Below are positions 1 to 9,197 of a DNA stretch of 64,000 nt, piece by piece; the first letter of the stretch is position 1; each line of letters starts with the position of its first letter. Origin of the DNA: Aulosira sp. FACHB-615 (GTDB taxonomy: Bacteria; Cyanobacteriota; Cyanobacteriia; Cyanobacteriales; Nostocaceae); contig NZ_JACJSE010000004.1 in the NCBI RefSeq assembly GCF_014698045.1, forward strand, positions 62,001-126,000, given 5' to 3'. The notes beneath the pieces were generated by a model. It was not told where the DNA came from. It saw only the letters and a program-made list of their open reading frames with translations, and searched no databases. Position numbers and translations under genes: made by a program.

Positions 1-638
1 TCTTGCAGTTTTCGATATACAGCCTTTAAATCAACTTGATGATGAGCCAAAGCAACCAAGGTGTGATAGAGCAAATCCGCAACCTCACCTGCAATGGCTT
101 CTGGCTCATCATCCTTAAAAGCCATCACCACCTCAGCCGATTCTTCACCAATCTTTTTCAAAATCTTGTTATCACCGCCTGCGAATAACTTGCAGGTATA
201 AGAACTTTCTGTGGGGTGGTCGCGGCGATCGCAAATCACCTGAAACACCTGAGATAATGTATCGGCTGGTGGTAGTTGAATTTTGCCATCTACTTGATGA
301 AAACAACTGCGCTCACCTGTATGACAAGCAATATCTCCGATTTGCTCCACCCCAATTAACAAAGCATCACTATCACAGTCATAGCGAATGCTCTGTACTT
401 TTTGAATATGTCCCGAAGTCCCGCCCTTATGCCATAACTCTTGACGCGAACGACTCCAAAACCAAGTTTCTCCAGTGTCCAAAGTCTTTTGTAACGATTC
501 CCGATTCATCCAAGCCATCATCAAGACTGTGCCATCCAAATAGTCCTGCACAATGGCCGCTACCAAACCCCGTTCGTCGTAGCGAATCTCTTCAACGGGA
601 ATAGCGTGACGGAATGAATTTGGTTCGGTAGAAAACAT
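1..638 (-). CDS. hisIE: Bifunctional phosphoribosyl-AMP cyclohydrolase / phosphoribosyl-ATP pyrophosphatase (partial, C-terminus off window)
   Basis: Catalyses the second and third steps of histidine biosynthesis (PR-ATP to PR-AMP, then ring opening to ProFAR) in the cytosol. Reading the minus strand from the ATG at 638 gives an open frame to the window edge. The N-terminal HisI half shows MMAWMNRES, TWFWSRSRQELWHKG, YDCDSDALL and CHTGERSCF, the zinc and magnesium ligands of the cyclohydrolase. The C-terminal HisE half shows KKIGEESAEVVMAFKD and a GEVADLLYHTLVALA stretch, the MazG-like all-alpha pyrophosphatase core. About 212 codons are visible and only the last few residues are missing. The HisI-HisE fusion is the usual bacterial arrangement. 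The gene stands alone here; the next gene is a small ChaB-like ORF on the same strand about 100 bp upstream. Confidence 0.95.
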   Translation of the reverse strand, partial: MFSTEPNSFRHAIPVEEIRYDERGLVAAIVQDYLDGTVLMMAWMNRESLQKTLDTGETWFWSRSRQELWHKGGTSGHIQKVQSIRYDCDSDALLIGVEQIGDIACHTGERSCFHQVDGKIQLPPADTLSQVFQVICDRRDHPTESSYTCKLFAGGDNKILKKIGEESAEVVMAFKDDEPEAIAGEVADLLYHTLVALAHHQVDLKAVYRKLQ

Positions 639-735
639 ACCAGCTTACTTGCTCTAACAACAATGATTCATGGATTCACGATACCATTCTCAATATGACA
701 GCTGGAATGTTTTCTCAAAATGAAAATTTAATTAT

Positions 736-930
736 CTAGCCTGAAACAACAACATTTCTGTCCATTGCAGACTGCATCCTCACAGCACTTAGCGCCACTT
801 GGTGAGCTTTCGATGCTTCACCATACCAATGGAGAGCCGAGTTAAACGCTGCACGGTAAAGTTCCTGGTATGCCTCAGATAACCGAGTTCGGATTTCTAA
901 AGGCAAGTCTTCATTGGACTTATACAACAT
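736..930 (-). CDS. ChaB-like small protein
   Basis: 64 residues beginning MLYKSNEDLP. The pattern YKSNEDLPLEIRTRLSEAYQ followed by ELYRAAFNSAL matches the ChaB family (E. coli ChaB begins MPYKTKSDLP and continues with QDIYKEAFNSAW), and ends with the family's ALSAVRMQ-type helix. ChaB was named as a cation-transport regulator of the ChaA antiporter, but its real role is unclear and cyanobacterial and viral homologues occur without ChaA. It is slightly shorter than E. coli ChaB (about 76 residues). It lies divergently upstream of hemL, with about 110 bp between the two starts. Family assignment is good; function is not established. Confidence 0.75.
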   Translation of the reverse strand: MLYKSNEDLPLEIRTRLSEAYQELYRAAFNSALHWYGEASKAHQVALSAVRMQSAMDRNVVVSG

Positions 931-1038
931 AGTTGTTATTTTCCTGGTTCAGCTATTTCTATAGGATAGAAATTACGCACAGTATTTAACCCTATCCTAA
1001 GATAGAGCTTTTTTCTTTCTCACTTTTAGGAGAGAACC

Positions 1039-2337
1039 TTGGTAAACACCACAATTAAAACCACAAAATCACAAGAAATTTTCGCCGCCGCCCAAAACCT
1101 CATGCCGGGAGGAGTGAGTTCTCCTGTCAGAGCATTTAAATCTGTCGGTGGTCAACCCATAGTTTTTGACCATGTTAAAGGCGCATACATCTGGGATGTT
1201 GATGGCAACCAATACATCGACTATGTAGGCACTTGGGGGCCTGCTATTTGCGGACACACTCATCCAGAAGTGATCGCAGCACTTCATGAAGCTTTAGAAA
1301 AAGGTACAAGTTTTGGTGCGCCATCAGTTCTGGAAAACGTACTCGCAGAAATGGTGATTGATGCTGTTCCAAGCATCGAAATGGTCAGATTTGTCAACTC
1401 TGGCACAGAAGCTTGTATGGCAGTTTTGCGGCTGATGCGGGCTTTTACCAATCGTGAGAAAATCATCAAATTTGAAGGCTGTTACCACGGACATGCTGAT
1501 ATGTTCTTGGTTAAAGCTGGTTCTGGTGTAGCCACCCTTGGTTTACCCGACTCCCCAGGAGTACCAAAATCAGCAACTAGCAGCACCCTAACAGCTCCTT
1601 TCAATGACCTGGAAGCCGTCAAAGCCTTGTTTGAAGAAAACCGCGACCAGATTGCTGGTGTCATTCTAGAGCCAGTGGTTGGGAATGCTGGGTTTATTCC
1701 TCCTGATGCTGGGTTTTTAGAAGGTCTACGGGAACTCACCCATGAGCATGGAGCTTTATTAGTATTTGATGAAGTCATGACGGGTTTCCGGATCGCTTAT
1801 GGTGGCGCTCAAGAGAAATTTGGCATTACTCCCGATTTGACAACACTAGGTAAAGTTATCGGTGGTGGTTTACCAGTCGGAGCTTATGGAGGACGGCGGG
1901 ATATTATGTCCATGATCGCTCCTGCTGGCCCTGTGTATCAGGCTGGTACTCTTTCCGGGAACCCATTGGCGATGACAGCTGGGATTAAAACCCTGGAATT
2001 GCTACAAAAACCTGGTACTTATGAGTATCTTGACCAAATTACGCAAAAATTAGCCGCCGGTTTACTGCAAATTGCTCAAGAAACTGGTCACGCTGCTTGT
2101 GGTGGTCAGATTAGCGCCATGTTTGGCTTATTCTTTACTTCTGGGCCTGTTCATAACTATGAAGATGCCAAAAAGTCAGATACTGCCAAATTTGGGCGTT
2201 TTCATCGCGGAATGTTAGAACGTGGTGTTTATTTAGCACCTTCTCAGTTTGAGGCTGGCTTTACTTCTTTGGCACATACTGAGGAAGATATTGAGCAGAC
2301 TCTTGCTGTGGCACGGGAAGTATTGTCTAGTTTGTAA
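1039..2337 (+). CDS. hemL: Glutamate-1-semialdehyde 2,1-aminomutase
   Basis: PLP-dependent enzyme that converts glutamate-1-semialdehyde to 5-aminolevulinate, the entry to tetrapyrrole (chlorophyll, haem, bilin) synthesis by the C5 pathway. The 432-residue length is typical. Visible signatures are MPGGVSSPVRAF at the N-terminus, RFVNSGTEACMAVLRLMRAF (phosphate binding), GCYHGHADMFLVKAGSGVAT, LVFDEVMTGFR (PLP aspartate) and TTLGKVIGGGLPVGAYGGR with the Schiff-base lysine, followed by GPVYQAGTLSGNPLAMTAG. The start is a TTG at 1039 with AGGAG at 1028-1032; the resulting MVNTTIK beginning fits cyanobacterial HemL. No ATG lies in frame in a better position. The downstream region is a GTGCTGAGT repeat cluster. 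Confidence 0.97.
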   Translation: MVNTTIKTTKSQEIFAAAQNLMPGGVSSPVRAFKSVGGQPIVFDHVKGAYIWDVDGNQYIDYVGTWGPAICGHTHPEVIAALHEALEKGTSFGAPSVLENVLAEMVIDAVPSIEMVRFVNSGTEACMAVLRLMRAFTNREKIIKFEGCYHGHADMFLVKAGSGVATLGLPDSPGVPKSATSSTLTAPFNDLEAVKALFEENRDQIAGVILEPVVGNAGFIPPDAGFLEGLRELTHEHGALLVFDEVMTGFRIAYGGAQEKFGITPDLTTLGKVIGGGLPVGAYGGRRDIMSMIAPAGPVYQAGTLSGNPLAMTAGIKTLELLQKPGTYEYLDQITQKLAAGLLQIAQETGHAACGGQISAMFGLFFTSGPVHNYEDAKKSDTAKFGRFHRGMLERGVYLAPSQFEAGFTSLAHTEEDIEQTLAVAREVLSSL

Positions 2338-2692
2338 GTGCTGAGTGCTGAGTGCTGAGTAAATAGTTTGCAAAGCAAAAAACATAAGCGCCTACGGCGC
2401 TTTCTCAACTCAGCACTCTGCACTTTCCACTCAGCACTACTTAAGTGACTGTAAAAATACGTAGAATTTTGATTTGAAAACTAGTTATTACACAAATAGC
2501 TTGATAACTACTGACGATCGCGCGGTCAATCAGCTATCTTGTTGTGATGATCGCTTAGATCAAGCAGTCAAACTTTAGGAACTCTTCAAAGGATTTCCAG
2601 CATAAATTACCTGCTCAGAGTCAGTTTTGGTCTCAATAATTGAATTAGAGTGTAATGCTCCCAGCCATTTTCGCGCAGCGAGTTGACAGTGC
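2338..2692. repeat. Intergenic region with a GTGCTGAGT-type repeat cluster
   Basis: Just after the hemL stop there are tandem copies of the heptamer-based unit GTGCTGA (2339-2361), followed about 45 bp later by its reverse complement (ACTCAGCACT at 2406-2440). The arms can pair, so this may act as a hairpin behind hemL. Similar clusters lie at 30030-30200 and 31147-31190 in this window. From 2440 to 2692 I see no gene or clear motif except isolated GATCGC words. Confidence 0.7.
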
Positions 2693-4312
2693 ATGAGCTA
2701 CTGCTTAAATCCAACCTGTCCCAATCCAGAAAATGTGGTATATAGCCAAAGGTGTCAGTCTTGCGGCTCGCGCCTACTGCTGCGCGATCGCTATCGGGTG
2801 AGTAAACCGTTAGGTCAAGGAGGCTTTGGCGCAACCTTTCTGGCTCAAGATGAAGCTTTACCAGGAGAACCAAGTTGCGTCATCAAGCAACTACGACCAT
2901 CAGGAAACGCACCCCATGTTTTGCAAATGGCGCGAGAACTCTTTGAGCGTGAAGCCAGAACATTAGGTAAAATTGGTAACCATCCTCAAGTCCCCAGATT
3001 ACTGGACTATTTTGAAGAACAGGAACAATTCTATTTAGTTCAGGAATACATTAGCGGTGCTACCTTGCAACAGGAAGTCAAAGCTAATGGTGTATTGACT
3101 GAAGTTGGTGTGAAACAGTTTTTGAGTGAGATGTTACCTGTACTGCAATACATCCATGAGCAGAAGGTAATTCACCGTGATATCAAACCAGCCAACTTAA
3201 TTCGTCGCACCCAAGATGCCAGAATGGTGCTAATTGACTTTGGTGCGGTGAAAAACCACGTCACTCAAGCTGCGCCGAGTCAATCAGGGCATACTGCCCT
3301 AACCGCCTACGCAATTGGTACCCCTGGCTTTGCACCTCCAGAACAAATGGCGATGCGTCCGGTTTACGCAAGTGATATCTATGCCCTCGGAGTAACTTGT
3401 ATTTATTTGCTCACCAGCAAAACTCCTAAAGATTTAGATTACAATCCCACCACAGGGGAAATGATGTGGGAACATTTGGTGCATGTGAGTGATCACTTGA
3501 CAGGTGTGTTGCGAAAAATGTTAGATGTTTCTGTCCGCAATCGCTACCAGTCAGCAGCAGAAGTTCTCAGAGCATTAGAAATGGAGCCTTACTTGGATAG
3601 TTTGGCTAAAAGCTTGCTAGTAAAATCTGAAAATAATTCTAAAGAAAAAACACCGCAGCGTGGAGAGAACTCGGCAATTTTATGCAGCAATCCTTCCGCA
3701 GTTGGGGGTAATGCGACAGGAGTAGCACAGGTAGCCGCCGCAATTCGCGCCCGCAGAGCAAAAATTGCCGAGGCTGCTGCTTCTGATCAAGGTGGAATGC
3801 GTGCAGCCTCTGTAGGTAAACCCGGAATGTTACCTAACAGTCATAGTAATAGTGCAAGTAATCAACAATCTAAAGCTGGACGCAGATTAGATAGCCAAAC
3901 TTTATTAACAGCCTATCTCAAGGGAAGACGAGATTTTGCCTTACACAATTTAAACTTTCTCAATCTCCAAGGTAGTGAATTGTCAGAAACCAATTTTCAT
4001 TCGGCTCAACTGCAAAGCACTAATCTTCAAGGCGCAAATCTTCACAACAGTGACTTTGGTAGGGCTAGTCTCACTCGCGCCAATCTCAGAGATGCAAATT
4101 TAAGCAAAGCTTATTTCAACCATGCTGATTTAGAAGGAGCAGATTTACGGGGTGCTGATCTCAGCTACGCCCATCTGAGTAATGCTAATCTCCGAGGCGC
4201 TAATTTATGTGGTGCTAATCTGACTGGTGCCAAAATTTTAGATGAGCAACTGGCTCTAGCCAAAACTAATTGGATGACAGTACGCCCGAATGGTAAACGT
4301 GGTTTATTGTAA
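2693..4312 (+). CDS. Serine/threonine protein kinase with N-terminal zinc ribbon and C-terminal pentapeptide repeats
   Basis: Hanks-type kinase of 539 residues. The N-terminus has a short zinc-ribbon-like CLNPTCPNPENV...CQSCGSRLL motif (four cysteines). The kinase domain runs from about residue 33 to 300 with the Gly-rich loop LGQGGFGATFLAQD, the lysine in CVIKQLRP, catalytic HRDIKPANLI (Asp163), IDFGAVK and GTPGFAPPEQ. A low-complexity Ser/Asn/Ala linker follows. The C-terminal part (about 410-520) is a run of A(D/N)LxG pentapeptides such as GANLHNSDFG and GADLRGADLSYAHLSNANL, which should fold as a right-handed quadrilateral beta-helix. No transmembrane segment is evident, so it is probably cytoplasmic. 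Proteins of this domain order are widespread in filamentous cyanobacteria; substrates are unknown. It is followed by a strong terminator at 4374-4410, so it is probably monocistronic. Confidence 0.92.
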   Translation: MSYCLNPTCPNPENVVYSQRCQSCGSRLLLRDRYRVSKPLGQGGFGATFLAQDEALPGEPSCVIKQLRPSGNAPHVLQMARELFEREARTLGKIGNHPQVPRLLDYFEEQEQFYLVQEYISGATLQQEVKANGVLTEVGVKQFLSEMLPVLQYIHEQKVIHRDIKPANLIRRTQDARMVLIDFGAVKNHVTQAAPSQSGHTALTAYAIGTPGFAPPEQMAMRPVYASDIYALGVTCIYLLTSKTPKDLDYNPTTGEMMWEHLVHVSDHLTGVLRKMLDVSVRNRYQSAAEVLRALEMEPYLDSLAKSLLVKSENNSKEKTPQRGENSAILCSNPSAVGGNATGVAQVAAAIRARRAKIAEAAASDQGGMRAASVGKPGMLPNSHSNSASNQQSKAGRRLDSQTLLTAYLKGRRDFALHNLNFLNLQGSELSETNFHSAQLQSTNLQGANLHNSDFGRASLTRANLRDANLSKAYFNHADLEGADLRGADLSYAHLSNANLRGANLCGANLTGAKILDEQLALAKTNWMTVRPNGKRGLL

Positions 4313-4373
4313 GTCCAGATAAACAGGAAATAGGAAAATATTCATAAATAAATTTGAATAATTCAAATTAAGA

Positions 4374-4410
4374 ATTAAGTATTGATACTCAATACTTAAT
4401 TTTTGTTTTT
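4374..4410 (+). terminator. Rho-independent-type terminator downstream of the Ser/Thr kinase gene
   Basis: A perfect 12-bp stem, ATTAAGTATTGA at 4374-4385 against TCAATACTTAAT at 4389-4400, with a 3-nt loop, is followed directly by TTTTGTTTTT. The stem is AT-rich but the geometry and T-run are those of an intrinsic terminator. The remaining AT-rich stretch up to 4691 shows no gene; it probably holds the promoter of the FHA gene. Confidence 0.75.
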
Positions 4411-4691
4411 GGGTGAATTACGAAATTAATCCTTTAGCTTTAATCTTTCTAATATTACTTAAGAAATACTTAAATTATTCTTAATAATTAGTATCTGTTA
4501 AAATAAGACTACAGTAATTTACAATATAAAACGAAATAAAACAATTTTTTTAAAAAACTAAAGTTGCATGATACTTATACTAAGTACCAAAATACAAGTA
4601 GGAATTCTTAGTCAAAATCATCCAACTCCATTGTCTGAAAGCAAAAACTCAAAAAGCCACTGTTCCTGATTTTAGGCTGAGAAAAAAGTCC

Positions 4692-5456
4692 ATGACCGAC
4701 ATCAGCAAATCAAATCTATTCATACTAAAAGCTTCAGCTAAAATCGCTGACTTTCAAAGTAAAGAGATAGAAAGAAGACTAAGTTTATATCAAGTATTTG
4801 TCAAGTTGTACGAACACCATAGTGGACTTCTAGATGACATTCTTCAGATGGAAGGCCGTTCATTGCCTGGTGTGACAGGGTTAAATACAAGCTATGTGCA
4901 GGGTGTAGTAGATGATGAGAAGGTTTACTTGGTAACTAATTTGGCTGAAAATCAAACCCAGACTTTACTACAACCGCAGCGAATTTGGACAATTGGACGC
5001 GATCGCCACTGTGGTATCTGTATTAATGATAAATACCTATCTCGTCGTCATGCTGCCATCCAATATGATGAAGACGGGTTTTACCTAGTCGATTTTAAAA
5101 GTACGAATGGTTCCTTTGTGAATGGCGAACGTGTTTATGAAACAATGAAACTCAAAGAAGGCGATCGCATCCGTATCGGTAGTCTGAGTTTTTATTTTTT
5201 CTATAATCAGACTTCTCGCATTTTACCGACGGTAGCTGTTGAGTTACTGATGCAGCTTTCATCTCGCAAAAACTGCAACTTAGATGATACCTTAAGTCAT
5301 GTTGCGCCCGGAAAATACCTACCTGAAATTACTGATAAAGCTGTTCCATTTACCAAAAACCTTGGTTTAGACTATCAACATAGCCATGATGGTTTTAGTA
5401 CAGAACAGAAATCAGACATCTTAGATAGATTTTTCAGCCGAGTTACGCCTTCTTAG
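4692..5456 (+). CDS. FHA domain protein
   Basis: 254 residues with one forkhead-associated domain in the middle (about 97-170). The phosphothreonine-binding motifs are present: TIGRDRHCGICIND, LSRRHAAIQYDEDGFYLVDF and STNGSFVNGERV, followed by LKEGDRIRIGSLSFYFF. The N-terminal 90 residues and the C-terminal 80 residues have no recognisable domain. FHA domains bind phosphothreonine peptides, and the neighbouring Ser/Thr kinase gene (380 bp upstream, same strand) makes it a plausible partner, but a terminator separates the two and that link is inference. It converges with recA, with a hairpin between them. Confidence 0.88.
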   Translation: MTDISKSNLFILKASAKIADFQSKEIERRLSLYQVFVKLYEHHSGLLDDILQMEGRSLPGVTGLNTSYVQGVVDDEKVYLVTNLAENQTQTLLQPQRIWTIGRDRHCGICINDKYLSRRHAAIQYDEDGFYLVDFKSTNGSFVNGERVYETMKLKEGDRIRIGSLSFYFFYNQTSRILPTVAVELLMQLSSRKNCNLDDTLSHVAPGKYLPEITDKAVPFTKNLGLDYQHSHDGFSTEQKSDILDRFFSRVTPS

Positions 5457-5526
5457 CTATGAACGGAGTTTAAGATTTTCCAATTTGATTTTTGCAATAG
5501 CATTCCTAAATCATTCGTGAACCAAA

Positions 5527-5559
5527 AGATACCCGACTTCTTTAAGAAGTCGGGTATCT
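5527..5559. terminator. Palindromic hairpin between convergent genes (dispersed repeat copy)
   Basis: A 15-bp perfect stem, AGATACCCGACTTCT at 5527-5541 and its complement at 5545-5559, with loop TTA. It sits between the convergent ends of the FHA gene and recA and is well placed as a bidirectional transcription terminator. It belongs to a repeat family with related copies at 16930-16962, 32704-32736 and 46990-47022, which share the core CCCCGACTTCTT. Confidence 0.7.
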
Positions 5560-5651
5560 GATCCTCTCGATTTTCACAACTCATTTAGGATTGCTAAATT
5601 AGTGGCGTATTTCTGTTCGCCACTAATTGATTCACTGTTCAATAGTAAATA

Positions 5652-6722
5652 CTATTCTTCCTCTTCGTATTCTTCTTCCTCATCTTCACTGGCTTTAGCT
5701 ACAGAATTAGCAGAAACAACCGCGCCCATATCAAGTTTTTGGCGCACCTGTTGTTTAATTTGTTCGGCGAATTCTGGTTTTTCTTCTAAATATTTAATCG
5801 CGTTATCTCTACCTTGCGAAATGTTGTCGCCGTTGTAACTATACCAAGCACCTTTACGAGTTAAAACACCTGTTTCTTCGGCTATATCAACCAAACAACC
5901 TAAAATTGACACTCCCTTACCGAAAATAATGTCAAATTCTGCCACTCTAAAAGGTGGTGCAACTTTGTTTTTAGCAACTTTTACCTTAACGCGGTTCCCA
6001 AATTCATCAGTTCCTTTTTTCAAGGTTTGAATGCGACGAATATCTAAACGCACAGAAGCATAAAACTTCAACGCATTACCACCAGTTGTAGTTTCTGGGC
6101 TACCGTAGGTGACACCAATCTTTTGCCGTAATTGGTTGATGAAAATTACTGTACAACCAGATTTACCAATATTACCCGTGATTTTACGGAGGGCTTGGCT
6201 CATCAAACGTGCTTGTAAACCAACGTGTGCGTCTCCCATATCGCCTTCGATTTCAGCGCGGGGAACTAGTGCTGCTACTGAGTCAATAACTACAATGTCA
6301 ACGGCAGATGAGCGCACCAGTTGATCAACAATTTCTAAAGCTGCTTCTCCAGTATCAGGTTGAGAAACCAGTAAATTCTCGATATCTACACCTAAAGCCG
6401 CCGCATAAGTAGGGTCTAGGGCGTGTTCCGCATCCACAAAGGCCGCAATTCCACCTTGTTTCTGCACTTCGGCGAGGGCGTGTAGGGCGACTGTGGTTTT
6501 ACCAGAACTTTCTGGGCCATAAATCTCAATTACCCGCCCTTTGGGTAAACCACCACCCAGGGCTAAATCTAAGGTGAGTGCGCCTGTGGAAATTGTCTCC
6601 ACCCGCATCCGGGTTGCATCGCCCAGGCGCATAATAGCACCTTTACCGAAGCTGCGCTCAATCTGGTTGAGTACCATATTCAGGGCTTTTTGCTTACCGG
6701 AATTGTCAGTGTTGATAGCCAT
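5652..6722 (-). CDS. recA: Recombinase RecA
   Basis: ATP-dependent strand-exchange protein for homologous recombination and SOS signalling. 356 residues, the usual length. Signatures are GRVIEIYGPESSGKTTVALH (Walker A), the LVSQPDTGEAALEI segment, VDIVVIDSVAALVPRAEIEG (Walker B), loop L1 MGDAHVGLQARLMSQALRK, VIFINQLRQKIGVTYGSPE and TTGGNALKFYASVRLDIRR. The extreme C-terminus is a very acidic EDEEEEYEEEE tail, as in other cyanobacterial RecA proteins, where the acidic tail modulates DNA binding. Start ATG at 6722. No canonical cyanobacterial LexA box was identified upstream by eye. The gene converges with the FHA gene. Confidence 0.98.
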   Translation of the reverse strand: MAINTDNSGKQKALNMVLNQIERSFGKGAIMRLGDATRMRVETISTGALTLDLALGGGLPKGRVIEIYGPESSGKTTVALHALAEVQKQGGIAAFVDAEHALDPTYAAALGVDIENLLVSQPDTGEAALEIVDQLVRSSAVDIVVIDSVAALVPRAEIEGDMGDAHVGLQARLMSQALRKITGNIGKSGCTVIFINQLRQKIGVTYGSPETTTGGNALKFYASVRLDIRRIQTLKKGTDEFGNRVKVKVAKNKVAPPFRVAEFDIIFGKGVSILGCLVDIAEETGVLTRKGAWYSYNGDNISQGRDNAIKYLEEKPEFAEQIKQQVRQKLDMGAVVSANSVAKASEDEEEEYEEEE

Positions 6723-7231
6723 TACTGCCTCTATCTATATATATGGATTTATGGAGTGTTAGGTTTGGAGTTGAAGTAGAACAGATATACTATTTTAGCC
6801 AGAAAATGCGGAAATCGGATTTCTCTAAGAAACAAACGTCACAACTTTGATGAGTCTTTACCCCCCTCAACTATTATGGCTTTCGCCAGGTCTAGTGGTA
6901 AGTTATTCCCACCTCAGCAAAATTTTATCTGAGTGTTCAAGACTACCAATCTGAAAAATACACGGTTTTGTTAGGATTTGGATAGAAGTTTTGCTAGTTT
7001 ATGAAGAAGAATTCAGAAATCAGGAGTCAGAATTCAGTATGAATTCTGTATGACACTTCAGCAGGCTCAGTGCATCGCTGGGTGATGAATATTGGTGGAA
7101 AACCTCGTCCCACCTGGGCGAAATCAAAATAAAAATTTCTTCTTAATTTAAACTCCATCCCTTTATGGTAAGAGTATTCACCAATTCTGAATTCTGTCTT
7201 CTGAGTCCTTTTTATTCGGCCCCCTTAATTG
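6723..7231. other. Intergenic region between recA and xseA with a short dispersed repeat
   Basis: About 500 bp without a convincing gene. It contains GAATTCAGAAATCAGGAGTC followed by AGAATTCAG near 7010-7045, and near 7180-7212 a partly inverted counterpart, AATTCTGAATTCTG then TTCTGAGTCC. The first motif recurs at 36866-36892 upstream of the GerMN lipoprotein gene region, so this is a dispersed repeat with inverted ends. Divergent promoters for recA and xseA should also lie here, but I could not assign them. Confidence 0.5.
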
Positions 7232-8479
7232 ATGACTTCTGATTTTACTGACTCTGTAACTTTCAATACAGCACTTTCGGTAGCTGGGTTAACTGATTAT
7301 ATCCGGTTGCTGTTAGAGCAAGATGAGCAACTACGACAAGTTTGGATCACAGGGGAAGTTTCCAGCGCCAATCATCATCGCAGTGGTTTATTTTTTACAC
7401 TGCAAGACCCGGATGGGACAGCAGCGATTAAGTGCGTGGCGTGGAATAGTCAAGTAGCAAAACTTGTGCAGATTCCTGCGGTTGGTGAACAGATAATTAT
7501 TTTGGGGAGTATACGCTTGTATCCCCAAAGAGGAGAGTATCAGTTAACAGTTTGGCAAGCTTTACCTGCTGGTGTGGGTTTACAAGCATTACGCTATCAA
7601 CAATTACGTAACCGCTTGTTAGCGGAAGGGTTATTTGACCCTGAAAAAAAGCGGCCGCTACCACCCCATCCCCAAACGATCGCAGTTGTGACTTCACCCA
7701 CGGCGGCGGCTTGGGGTGATATTCAAAAAACCCTTAAACATAGATATCCTGGCTTACAAGTATTATTTTCGCCAGCCACAGTACAAGGCGAACAAGCACC
7801 AGAATCAATAGTGAAAGCGATCGCCAGAGTTGAAAAAGATGGTCGGGCTGAGGTGCTAATTTTATCACGGGGTGGTGGGGCAGTTGAGGAATTAGCTTGC
7901 TTTAATGATGAGCGAGTCGTCAGGGCTGTGGCAGAATGTTCTATCCCGGTAATTACGGGGATTGGTCATCAACGAGATGAATCTTTAGTCGATTTAGCGG
8001 CTGATGTCTGCGTACATACACCGACCGCCGCCGCCGAATTAGTTGTACCGTCGCTATCAGAATTGTCTGCTCAACATCAGCAGCGAATTGATGCTTTGTA
8101 TGATGCAGTGTATGAAGTGAGGACATCGGCCGTCAATCAACTGCAAATCTTACGTAATCGCTTGCAACGTGTAGGCTTAGATAGACAAGTCAAACAAGAA
8201 ATGCAAAAGTTAGGCTGGAAACGTCAGCAACTTTTACAAGTTACTAGCCAGCGATCGCGACAAGCCACACAGCATTTAGAATTGTTGCGCCAGAAGTTAG
8301 CTACCCTTGACCCAAAGGCGGTGTTACAGCGAGGTTACGCCGTGGTACGCCAAGAAAATGGAGCGATAGCGCGTCATGCAAGTGAGTTAACTGTTGGTCA
8401 AGAATTGTTGGTTCAGTTGGGGCAGGGAGAAGTTAAAGTAAAAGTTACGGAAGTGACGACAAAAACCCTCAAAGATTAA
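7232..8479 (+). CDS. xseA: Exodeoxyribonuclease VII large subunit
   Basis: Catalytic and DNA-binding subunit of exonuclease VII, which degrades single-stranded DNA in both directions. 415 residues from the ATG at 7232 (a TTG lies immediately before it at 7229). The N-terminal OB fold shows VWITGEVSSANHHRSGLFFTLQDPDGTAAIKCVAW; the nuclease domain has VVTSPTAAAWGDIQ, ILSRGGGAVEELACFNDE and IPVITGIGHQRDESLVDLAAD with the conserved GIGHxxD motif, followed by HTPTAAAEL. A long coiled-coil region and a C-terminal DPKAVLQRGYAVV motif complete the family pattern. The stop codon overlaps the xseB start by one base (TAATG), indicating translational coupling. Confidence 0.97.
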   Translation: MTSDFTDSVTFNTALSVAGLTDYIRLLLEQDEQLRQVWITGEVSSANHHRSGLFFTLQDPDGTAAIKCVAWNSQVAKLVQIPAVGEQIIILGSIRLYPQRGEYQLTVWQALPAGVGLQALRYQQLRNRLLAEGLFDPEKKRPLPPHPQTIAVVTSPTAAAWGDIQKTLKHRYPGLQVLFSPATVQGEQAPESIVKAIARVEKDGRAEVLILSRGGGAVEELACFNDERVVRAVAECSIPVITGIGHQRDESLVDLAADVCVHTPTAAAELVVPSLSELSAQHQQRIDALYDAVYEVRTSAVNQLQILRNRLQRVGLDRQVKQEMQKLGWKRQQLLQVTSQRSRQATQHLELLRQKLATLDPKAVLQRGYAVVRQENGAIARHASELTVGQELLVQLGQGEVKVKVTEVTTKTLKD

Positions 8480-8712
8480 TGGTTAAACGTAAAAGTTCCT
8501 CGGATGCGGAAGCGATCGCAAATGTGAATTACGAGGCGAAGGTATCAGAAATTGAAAAAATTATTGCCCGCATTGAAGCCGGTGAATTGGAGTTGGAAGA
8601 CGTGTTTGAGCAGTTTGCCACTGCTGTTGAGTATTTACGTCAGTGTGAAAGCTTTTTACAACAAAGACAAAAGCAAGTAGATTTATTGATTGAAACATTA
8701 AATGATGATTGA
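8479..8712 (+). CDS. xseB: Exodeoxyribonuclease VII small subunit
   Basis: 77 residues. The core VSEIEKIIARIEAGELELED followed by VFEQFATAVEYLRQCESFL and QQRQKQVDLLIE is the helical hairpin that binds the coiled coil of XseA. The start ATG shares one base with the xseA stop codon, so the two subunits are co-translated from one operon. The first 20 residues are a polar extension rich in Ser, Ala and Asn. Confident assignment from sequence and context. Confidence 0.95.
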   Translation: MVKRKSSSDAEAIANVNYEAKVSEIEKIIARIEAGELELEDVFEQFATAVEYLRQCESFLQQRQKQVDLLIETLNDD

Positions 8713-8783
8713 AGAATTCCGAAGTCAGACTCACCACGGATTATAGACCGCTAAATCGAAATATCGACTCTCATTGGGGAGAA

Positions 8784-9197
8784 TTATTCATTTTCAATGA
8801 TGGGGCAAATAGTAGAATGAGAATGATCAGGTTTGATTTCCCAACCAGAAAGTAAGCCTGATAATTCTTGTCGCAAAATCATTAATTGTTGAATTTGTTC
8901 ATCAATAGCTTTTACCTTGTCTTCTAATTTCGCTTTGATATGTTCACAAGGTAATTTACCACTATCATGAACATTTAAAAACTCTTTAATTTCTGACAAA
9001 CTTAAGCCTAAACTTTGAGCGCGTTTGATAAAGTGTAGTCGCGCTAAAACATCAGAGTTAAATAATCTAAATCCGCCTTCGGTTCTACCTGATGATTGAA
9101 GTAGTCCGAGTTCTTCGTAGTAGCGAATGGTTTTAATTGGTACGCCGCTTTCTTTGGCAACTACACCAATTTGTTTTGTTGCTGTTGGGGTGAACAT
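8784..9197 (-). CDS. MerR-family, probably metal-responsive, transcriptional regulator
   Basis: 137 residues. The N-terminal winged helix-turn-helix shows IGVVAKESGVPIKTIRYYEE followed by LGLLQSSGRTEGGFRLFNSD, then RLHFIKRAQSLGLSLSEIKE, the standard MerR DNA-binding region. A long dimerisation helix follows (about residues 85-115). A cysteine just before that helix (LPCEHIKAKL) and a C-terminal DHSHSTICPIIE segment provide Cys/His ligands like those of the CueR/ZntR/CadR branch, which suggests metal sensing, although the exact metal cannot be read. No efflux pump or metallothionein gene is adjacent; the promoter region faces a histidine-kinase gene whose start is about 260 bp away. MerR proteins usually twist an overlong promoter spacer; no target was identified here. 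Confidence 0.88.
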   Translation of the reverse strand: MFTPTATKQIGVVAKESGVPIKTIRYYEELGLLQSSGRTEGGFRLFNSDVLARLHFIKRAQSLGLSLSEIKEFLNVHDSGKLPCEHIKAKLEDKVKAIDEQIQQLMILRQELSGLLSGWEIKPDHSHSTICPIIENE